Shown: positions 36,270 to 41,157 of the stretch, piece by piece
How positions within the stretch are numbered: position 1 is the stretch's first letter
How the letters are laid out: the number at the start of each line of letters is the position of its first letter
Assembly: GCF_016463485.1 (NCBI RefSeq)
Contig: NZ_JAEMRD010000015.1
Coordinates: 1-41,157, forward strand
Direction: 5' to 3'
DNA: 41,157 nucleotides
DNA from: Brevundimonas sp.
GTDB lineage: Bacteria > Pseudomonadota > Alphaproteobacteria > Caulobacterales > Caulobacteraceae
Position numbers and translations under genes: made by a program
The notes under the pieces: generated by a model
The model's database searches: none
Told to the model about the DNA's origin: nothing
The model's input: the letters and a program-made list of their open reading frames with translations, nothing else

Positions 36270-37433
36270 ATGTCATCGATGGACAAGGAAACTCTGGCGC
36301 ATTTCGTGGACACCGTGCGCCGCTACACGCGCGAAAAACTGGTTCCGCTCGAGGAACAGGTCGCTGAACAGGACGCCATTCCGGACGAGATCATCGCTGA
36401 CTTCCGGGAAATGGGCCTCTTTTCCCTGACAACCCCAGAGGAGTACGGCGGGCTTGGGCTAGGGTCTTCGGAAGAAATCGAGATCGTCAAGGAGATCACC
36501 TGGGCCTCGGCGGCGTTCCGAAACATCTTCGGCCTGAACCTGGGTCTCGGGTCCCAAGGCATCCTGATGGATGGCACCCCGGAGCAGAAGGCGTTCTGGC
36601 TTCCCAAGATCGCGAGCGGCGAGGTCGTCACCAGTTTCTGTCTGACGGAGCCGGACTCAGGCTCCGACAGTGCGGCGCTCCAGACGCGCGCCGTCCGCGA
36701 TGGCGACGACTACATCCTTACGGGGACGAAACGATACATCACCAACGCCCCGGTCGCAGGACTCTTCCTGGTCATGGCGCGCACGTCTGAGGAGAAGTTG
36801 CCGAAGAACGGGCATATCAGCGCCTTTCTGGTCCCAGCCGGCACGCCAGGCATGCGGATCGGCAAGAAGGAGCGCAAGATGGGGCAACGCGGCGCGTTGG
36901 TCGCCGACGTCTACTTCGACGACGCGCGCATACCCGCCTTGGCGCTTCTGGGCGGACAGGAAGGCAAGGGCTTCATCACCGCGATGAAGACGCTGGATCG
37001 CGGGCGGATCAACGTGGCCTCGGTCTGCGTAGGTCAGGCTAGGCGAATCCTGCACGAGGCAGCGACCTATGCCGTCACGCGCCGCCAGTTCGGCGAACCG
37101 ATCGGAAATTTCCAGCTGATTCAAGCCATGATCGCCGACAGCCAGGCCGATCTCTACGCTGCGGAATGCATGCTATCGGACGTGGCCCGCCGCTACGACA
37201 GCGGCGAGCGGGTTTCGCTTCAGGCTTCCTGCGCCAAGCTGTTTTGCTCCGAAATGGTCGGTCGGATCGCTGACCGGGCGGTGCAGATACACGGCGGGGC
37301 AGGATATATGACGGACAGCCCGGTCGAGCGGTTCTATCGCGACGTCAGAATCTTCCGGATATACGAAGGCACGACCCAGATCCAGCAACTGATCATTGGC
37401 AAGGAAGTGCTTGCACGGGCGGCCGCCGCGTGA
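36270..37433 (+). CDS. Acyl-CoA dehydrogenase
   Basis: This 387-residue enzyme has FCLTEPDSGSDSAALQTRAV, YILTGTKRYITNAPVAGLFL, AVQIHGGAGYMTDSPVERFY and the C-terminal FRIYEGTTQIQQLIIG with the standard catalytic Glu366. It introduces a 2,3-double bond in an acyl-CoA, passing electrons to electron-transfer flavoprotein. It starts three bases after the thiolase stop behind a GGAG site. It contrasts with the acyl-CoA dehydrogenase at 14974, which has Asp at the base position. Confidence 0.94.
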   Translation: MSSMDKETLAHFVDTVRRYTREKLVPLEEQVAEQDAIPDEIIADFREMGLFSLTTPEEYGGLGLGSSEEIEIVKEITWASAAFRNIFGLNLGLGSQGILMDGTPEQKAFWLPKIASGEVVTSFCLTEPDSGSDSAALQTRAVRDGDDYILTGTKRYITNAPVAGLFLVMARTSEEKLPKNGHISAFLVPAGTPGMRIGKKERKMGQRGALVADVYFDDARIPALALLGGQEGKGFITAMKTLDRGRINVASVCVGQARRILHEAATYAVTRRQFGEPIGNFQLIQAMIADSQADLYAAECMLSDVARRYDSGERVSLQASCAKLFCSEMVGRIADRAVQIHGGAGYMTDSPVERFYRDVRIFRIYEGTTQIQQLIIGKEVLARAAAA

Positions 37434-38284
37434 CGGATCCCGTTCCGTCCGCGGATGAATGCCTCAACTATTCGGTTGATCAGGGCGTCGCGCTGATCGA
37501 GTTGAACAGGCCCGCCCGATTGAACGCGTTCAACGCCGATCTGTATGAAGCGGCCGACCGAGCCTTCATCCGGGCAGGTCTGGATGATGACGTTCGTGTC
37601 GTCGTCCTGACGGGCGCAGGACGCGGGTTCTGCGCCGGCGCAGATGTCGAAAGGCTAGGTGATCTGTCATCGACCGGCGGCTCGACTTACAAGCGCCGCG
37701 GGCCGGATGATCGGGATCCGAAATTTGATGCGCTGGACATTCCGCAGCCCGAGACGGCGAACGGATTGGTCATCCCGATCGCCCTGCGCAAGCCGGTCAT
37801 CGCGGCGGTCAACGGTGCGGCGGCGGGCATGGGGCTTTTGTTGGCCTGCGCCTGCGATATCCGGTTCGCAGCACAGAGCGCGGTCTTCCTTGCCGGCTTT
37901 ACGCAAAGAGGCCTTGTCGCAGAATACGGCCTAGCATGGTTGCTCCCCCGGATAGTCGGCATGAATGCAGCCTCGGACATCCTCCTTTCAGGACGTCGCA
38001 TCGATGCCCAGGAAGCTAGGGAGATCAACCTTATAACCCGGGTCATCCCCGACGAAACATTTAGGGAGGAGGTGATCGCTTATGCGCGCAAGATGGCCGC
38101 GACGGCTTCGCCACGCTCGACACGTCTGATCAAACAGCAACTCTGGACCGGACAGCACGCCAGTTTCGGCGACAGCGCGAGGGAGGCTCACGCCCTGCTC
38201 ATCGACAGTTTCTCCAGCGCCGATTTCGCCGAAGCACTGCTTAGCGCGAAGGAAAAAAGGTCTCCCTGTTTCACAGGTGACTGA
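37430..38284 (+). CDS. Enoyl-CoA hydratase/isomerase family protein
   Basis: This 284-residue crotonase-fold protein starts with GTG at 37430, overlapping the acyl-CoA dehydrogenase stop as GTGA. Oxyanion-hole segments are LTGAGRGFCAGADVERLGD and NGAAAGMGLLLACACD. Both classical hydratase glutamates are absent (Leu and Phe at those sites). A Glu is present in QRGLVAEYGLAWLLPRIVG, the site used by enoyl-CoA isomerases and some ring-modifying crotonases. Because the operon already has a MaoC hydratase, isomerisation or hydrolysis is more likely than hydration (inference). Confidence 0.9.
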   Translation: MTDPVPSADECLNYSVDQGVALIELNRPARLNAFNADLYEAADRAFIRAGLDDDVRVVVLTGAGRGFCAGADVERLGDLSSTGGSTYKRRGPDDRDPKFDALDIPQPETANGLVIPIALRKPVIAAVNGAAAGMGLLLACACDIRFAAQSAVFLAGFTQRGLVAEYGLAWLLPRIVGMNAASDILLSGRRIDAQEAREINLITRVIPDETFREEVIAYARKMAATASPRSTRLIKQQLWTGQHASFGDSAREAHALLIDSFSSADFAEALLSAKEKRSPCFTGD

Positions 38285-38342
38285 CCTCGTTCGGCCCAGT
38301 CCGCGCTCACCCGATTACCGTCACAATCACACCATGTTGCGC

Positions 38343-38383
38343 CGCAAAAACTATAACGATGGGGGCGGATTCTAGTTTTTGCG
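38343..38383. promoter_or_regulatory. Inverted repeat and promoter-like region upstream of TonB receptor
   Basis: Ten-base arms CGCAAAAACT (38343-38352) and AGTTTTTGCG (38374-38383) are perfect inverted copies with a 21-bp spacer. A TTGACA hexamer follows at 38397-38402, without a good -10 match downstream. The structure lies in the 253-bp gap between the crotonase and the receptor. It could be an operator for the receptor gene or a hairpin ending the beta-oxidation transcript. Confidence 0.45.
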
Positions 38384-38537
38384 CACCATATATGCGTTGA
38401 CAGGATCGCAATTTGATCGTCAATGTCATCTGAACGCGCAGAGGTTGGACCGATCAGGCCACACTTGGATTGGTCATTCACAGCGTCAATGGAAGGCATC
38501 GCGGCAGAGAACGCGAGCCAATGAGAGGGAACACAGG

Positions 38538-40952
38538 ATGCAAGGCTTCACGAAATTTGGGTTTTCACGCGCACTGCTCGCCACCGGCACGGCGATGGCG
38601 GCGATCTTGGGCTCGAGTGCCTATGCACAAAGCGCGCCACCGGCGTCGCCCCAATCTGCTCCGGAGCAGACCAGCACCGTGGACGACATCGTCGTCACGG
38701 CGCGCAGGCGCTCGGAATCGCTCGCCAGGGTCCCGGTGGCGGTTGCCGCCATCAGCGCGGAATCGCTGACTACGCAGAACATCACCACCCAAGCCGATCT
38801 CCAGACGGCGACGCCCGGCCTGATCGTTCGGTCCACTCAGGGCAGCAGCCAGTTTAACTACGCCGTTCGCGGCCAGTCGGTTGACGCATTCAGTACGTCA
38901 CAACCCGGCGTGCTCACTTACGTCAACGAGTTTCAAACCACAGCCCTGAGCGCCGGCTCCTTCTACGACCTTGCAGGCGTTCAGGTCCTCAAGGGGCCGC
39001 AGGGCACCCTGTTTGGACGTAACACGACCGGCGGCGCAGTCCTGTACGCAACCGCCAAGCCGGAGTTCGATGAGGTTTCTGGATCCGTCCGCGGCCGGTT
39101 AGGCGACTTCAACCTCAGACAAGTCGAGGGCGCGGTGAACCTGCCCCTGAGCGACACCCTGGCTCTGCGCCTCGCCGGATCCGTGGAGCGCCGCGATGGC
39201 TTCGTACGAAACCTCATCACCAACCGAGACATGAATAATGTCGACCGCAATTCGGTTCGCGCGTCTCTGCGCTGGAAACCGACCGATGCCTTCGAGTCCA
39301 CGACTGTCGTCGAATATAACGAGTCCCAAGGCGACGGCGATGCCCTTACCATCTACTCCGCCTATGCACCGGGATCGGTCGGGCCCGATGGGCGCCCCCT
39401 GAGTACGCTCGGACCAACCTTCTACAGCTCCATTCTCGACAGCCTTGCAGGTCCGGGCGCTTATGCAGCCTTGCTTGCGGCCAACCCCGGCACCACACAG
39501 GGCGGCCTCCTTGAAGCCGCAGCCCTCCAACGGGCCCGTGGTACCCGCTTCGCCTCGATCAACGGGCCGACCGGTCTGGACGCAAGCAGCTACTATATTA
39601 TCAACACATCGACTTATGACCTGGGGCCGGACACCCAGATCAAGAACATCATCGGCTACAGCAACAATGAAAACATCACCTTGATCGATGAGGATGGAAG
39701 CGCCTTTCCTTTCTATCAACGCCTCGAAACAACCAACGAGAGCAAGGGTTGGTCCGAAGAATTGAATATCTCCGGCAAGGCCTACGCCGGAAATCTCGAT
39801 TATATCGCCGGCGTTTATTACTCATACGAGAAGCGGCTTTCCGGTCAGGATTTCACCTATTTCGATCTCGGGCCGGTCGCGAACCCGATCCTCGGGCCGG
39901 TATTCGGCGCGCTATCGTTGCCGATCAGCAATCGCTTGTTCGGTGAAACGGAGACCGAAAGCATCGGCGCCTACGCTCAGGCATCATACAAACTCGATGC
40001 CTTCGTTCCCGGACTCGGCGTTACCGGTGGCATTCGTTACACGCAGGAAACCAACGATTTCACGGCCCTTTCCGGGTTTGCTCCCGTATTTCCCGGTCCT
40101 GTTGACGAAGATGTCGAAGCGTCGAAGCCCAGCTGGATCCTTGGCGTCGATTATCAGGCCACACCTGACCTGTTCTTCTACGCCAACTACCGGGGCAGCT
40201 GGCGCGGCGGCGGCTTCAACTATTCGGCCCCTCCGATCAATGCTCTCGCAACGGCCGGGGGTAACAAGTTCGACCCCGAGACCATCGAGGACGTCGAACT
40301 GGGCATGAAGTTCCGTGGCGAAGTCGGCGGGGTTCCTGTCCGTTTCAACGTTGCTGCCTATCAAAGCTGGGTCGATGACGTCCAGCGCGTGGCCTATGTC
40401 ACCAACCCGACGTTTGGACCTTCGGCCGTGACCGTCAACGCACCAGGCGCCGAGTACAAGGGCGCCGAGATCGACGGGGATTTCCAACCAACGGCCTGGC
40501 TGCGGATCGGTGGCGCATACAGCTACACCGACGCCTCCTACACCGGCCCGAAATCGCTGACGATCTTCTCCACCTTCCTGGAGTTTTCGACCTTCGCAGA
40601 TATCGCCGAGAATTCGGGTAGCGCCTTCGTCGAACTTAATGCACCGGTCGGACAGAACGGCAGCACCGTGAAGTTCAGGGCCGATGGCTATGCCCAGTCG
40701 TCCTCCTACTTCTCGAACTTCGGCGAGACGGGCGCACCGGGCACGGAGATTCCTTCTTATGCCCTCCTCAATCTGCGGCTCAGCATCGACAATCTGTTTG
40801 GTCGGGACATCGAAGCCGCAGTCTTCGCCAAGAACGCGACCGACGAGGAATACTATGTCGGCGGCATCGGTCTGGGCACGTTGGCGGGCTACAATCTGGC
40901 CGTCCCCGGAACGCCGCGCATTGTCGGCGTCGAGTTGGGCATGAAGTTCTGA
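38538..40952 (+). CDS. TonB-dependent outer-membrane receptor
   Basis: From the ATG at 38538, behind GAGGGA, the product is 804 residues. A signal peptide ends at AYAQ (residues 1-32). The plug starts at VDDIVVTARRRSESLARVPV and includes VQVLKGPQGTLFGRNTTGGA. A large barrel follows, and the chain ends RIVGVELGMKF with terminal phenylalanine. The frame is open upstream to 38379 but that part has no signal peptide. It follows the second beta-oxidation operon and, with the receptor at 11656, brackets the catabolic genes. Uptake of a bulky hydrophobic substrate is the likely role. Confidence 0.94.
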   Translation: MQGFTKFGFSRALLATGTAMAAILGSSAYAQSAPPASPQSAPEQTSTVDDIVVTARRRSESLARVPVAVAAISAESLTTQNITTQADLQTATPGLIVRSTQGSSQFNYAVRGQSVDAFSTSQPGVLTYVNEFQTTALSAGSFYDLAGVQVLKGPQGTLFGRNTTGGAVLYATAKPEFDEVSGSVRGRLGDFNLRQVEGAVNLPLSDTLALRLAGSVERRDGFVRNLITNRDMNNVDRNSVRASLRWKPTDAFESTTVVEYNESQGDGDALTIYSAYAPGSVGPDGRPLSTLGPTFYSSILDSLAGPGAYAALLAANPGTTQGGLLEAAALQRARGTRFASINGPTGLDASSYYIINTSTYDLGPDTQIKNIIGYSNNENITLIDEDGSAFPFYQRLETTNESKGWSEELNISGKAYAGNLDYIAGVYYSYEKRLSGQDFTYFDLGPVANPILGPVFGALSLPISNRLFGETETESIGAYAQASYKLDAFVPGLGVTGGIRYTQETNDFTALSGFAPVFPGPVDEDVEASKPSWILGVDYQATPDLFFYANYRGSWRGGGFNYSAPPINALATAGGNKFDPETIEDVELGMKFRGEVGGVPVRFNVAAYQSWVDDVQRVAYVTNPTFGPSAVTVNAPGAEYKGAEIDGDFQPTAWLRIGGAYSYTDASYTGPKSLTIFSTFLEFSTFADIAENSGSAFVELNAPVGQNGSTVKFRADGYAQSSSYFSNFGETGAPGTEIPSYALLNLRLSIDNLFGRDIEAAVFAKNATDEEYYVGGIGLGTLAGYNLAVPGTPRIVGVELGMKF

Positions 40953-40977
40953 GCCCCCGTCATAATGTCACCAGGGG

Positions 40978-41006
40978 AGGCCCCGGCCCATGCCGGGGCC
41001 TTCTTC
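40978..41006 (+). terminator. Rho-independent terminator
   Basis: A perfect 10-bp GC-rich stem (AGGCCCCGGC with GCCGGGGCCT) and four-base loop are followed by a T-rich tail TCTTC. It begins 25 bp after the receptor stop codon and should end that transcript. Confidence 0.85.
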
Positions 41007-41100
41007 GTGACGCCCACCCCTGATCAGCTCACTCTTGTGACGAGCGATTGATCGAAGACCAGCGCCTCCTCTTTTGGCAGCGCTACTGAGGACAGAGACC

Positions 41101-41157
41101 ATGAAGATAACTTCCGACATATCGGCGGTGGTGACGGGTGGGGCTTCGGGTCTGGGC
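41101..41157 (+). CDS. Short-chain dehydrogenase, 5' part only
   Basis: The last 19 codons read MKITSDISAVVTGGASGLG, the start of an SDR with the coenzyme motif TGGASGLG. This N-terminus is typical of the 3-hydroxyacyl-CoA dehydrogenase type 2 (HSD10) group. A GAGGACAGAG site precedes the ATG. The gene runs off the window, so length and catalytic residues are unseen. It suggests that the beta-oxidation cluster continues. Confidence 0.75.
   Translation, partial: MKITSDISAVVTGGASGLG

Overview
The window is GC-rich DNA with TonB-dependent receptors, MFE-2-type short-chain dehydrogenases, many acyl-CoA enzymes and Gram-negative type ribosome binding sites. This fits an alphaproteobacterium of the sphingomonad or Caulobacter type. 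That assignment is an inference from gene content; no rRNA or other marker gene is present. No tRNA, rRNA or CRISPR array was seen.

Layout. (1) 1-10.5 kb is an accessory patchwork: an A+T-richer flank with no gene, a decayed phosphotransferase-like remnant, a TetR regulator, a membrane PQQ dehydrogenase, a Gal80-like Gfo/Idh oxidoreductase whose tail runs into an IS3-type scar, a nitroreductase/MarR/flavin monooxygenase group, a broken DUF4386 gene, a MerR regulator and an alpha-methylacyl-CoA racemase. (2) 10.7-19.8 kb holds a LysR regulator convergent with a minus-strand beta-oxidation operon. In transcription order this is acyl-CoA ligase, enoyl-CoA hydratase, thiolase, acyl-CoA dehydrogenase, MFE-2-type SDR, then a TonB receptor. 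(3) 20.1-20.5 kb is a scar of IS3 orfA/orfB debris abutting the C-terminal end of a lost flavin monooxygenase. (4) 20.6-30.9 kb has a minus-strand esterase plus two overlapping AsnC regulators, divergent from a plus-strand operon of alcohol dehydrogenase, aldehyde dehydrogenase, Baeyer-Villiger monooxygenase, acyl-CoA ligase, MDR oxidoreductase and a nitronate-monooxygenase-like flavoprotein. (5) 31-41 kb has an IclR regulator divergent from a second beta-oxidation operon: SDR, MaoC hydratase, HMG-CoA-synthase-like/DUF35 fusion, thiolase, acyl-CoA dehydrogenase and crotonase. A second TonB receptor and the start of another SDR follow.

How the genes fit together. The alcohol dehydrogenase, aldehyde dehydrogenase, Baeyer-Villiger monooxygenase and esterase match the enzyme set of known cyclic-alcohol/ketone pathways: ketone to lactone, lactone to hydroxy acid, hydroxy acid to oxo acid to diacid. 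CoA ligases and two beta-oxidation sets could then degrade the diacid. The racemase suggests methyl-branched intermediates, and the HMG-CoA-synthase-like/DUF35/thiolase trio suggests an unusual C-C bond-cleaving step. I read the whole as a catabolic island for a hydrophobic alicyclic, possibly terpenoid- or steroid-like, compound taken up through TonB receptors. The substrate cannot be read from sequence.

The most unusual protein is the HMG-CoA-synthase-like/DUF35 fusion at 33.6 kb. The expected nucleophilic Cys is Gln and the zinc-ribbon cysteines are mostly gone.
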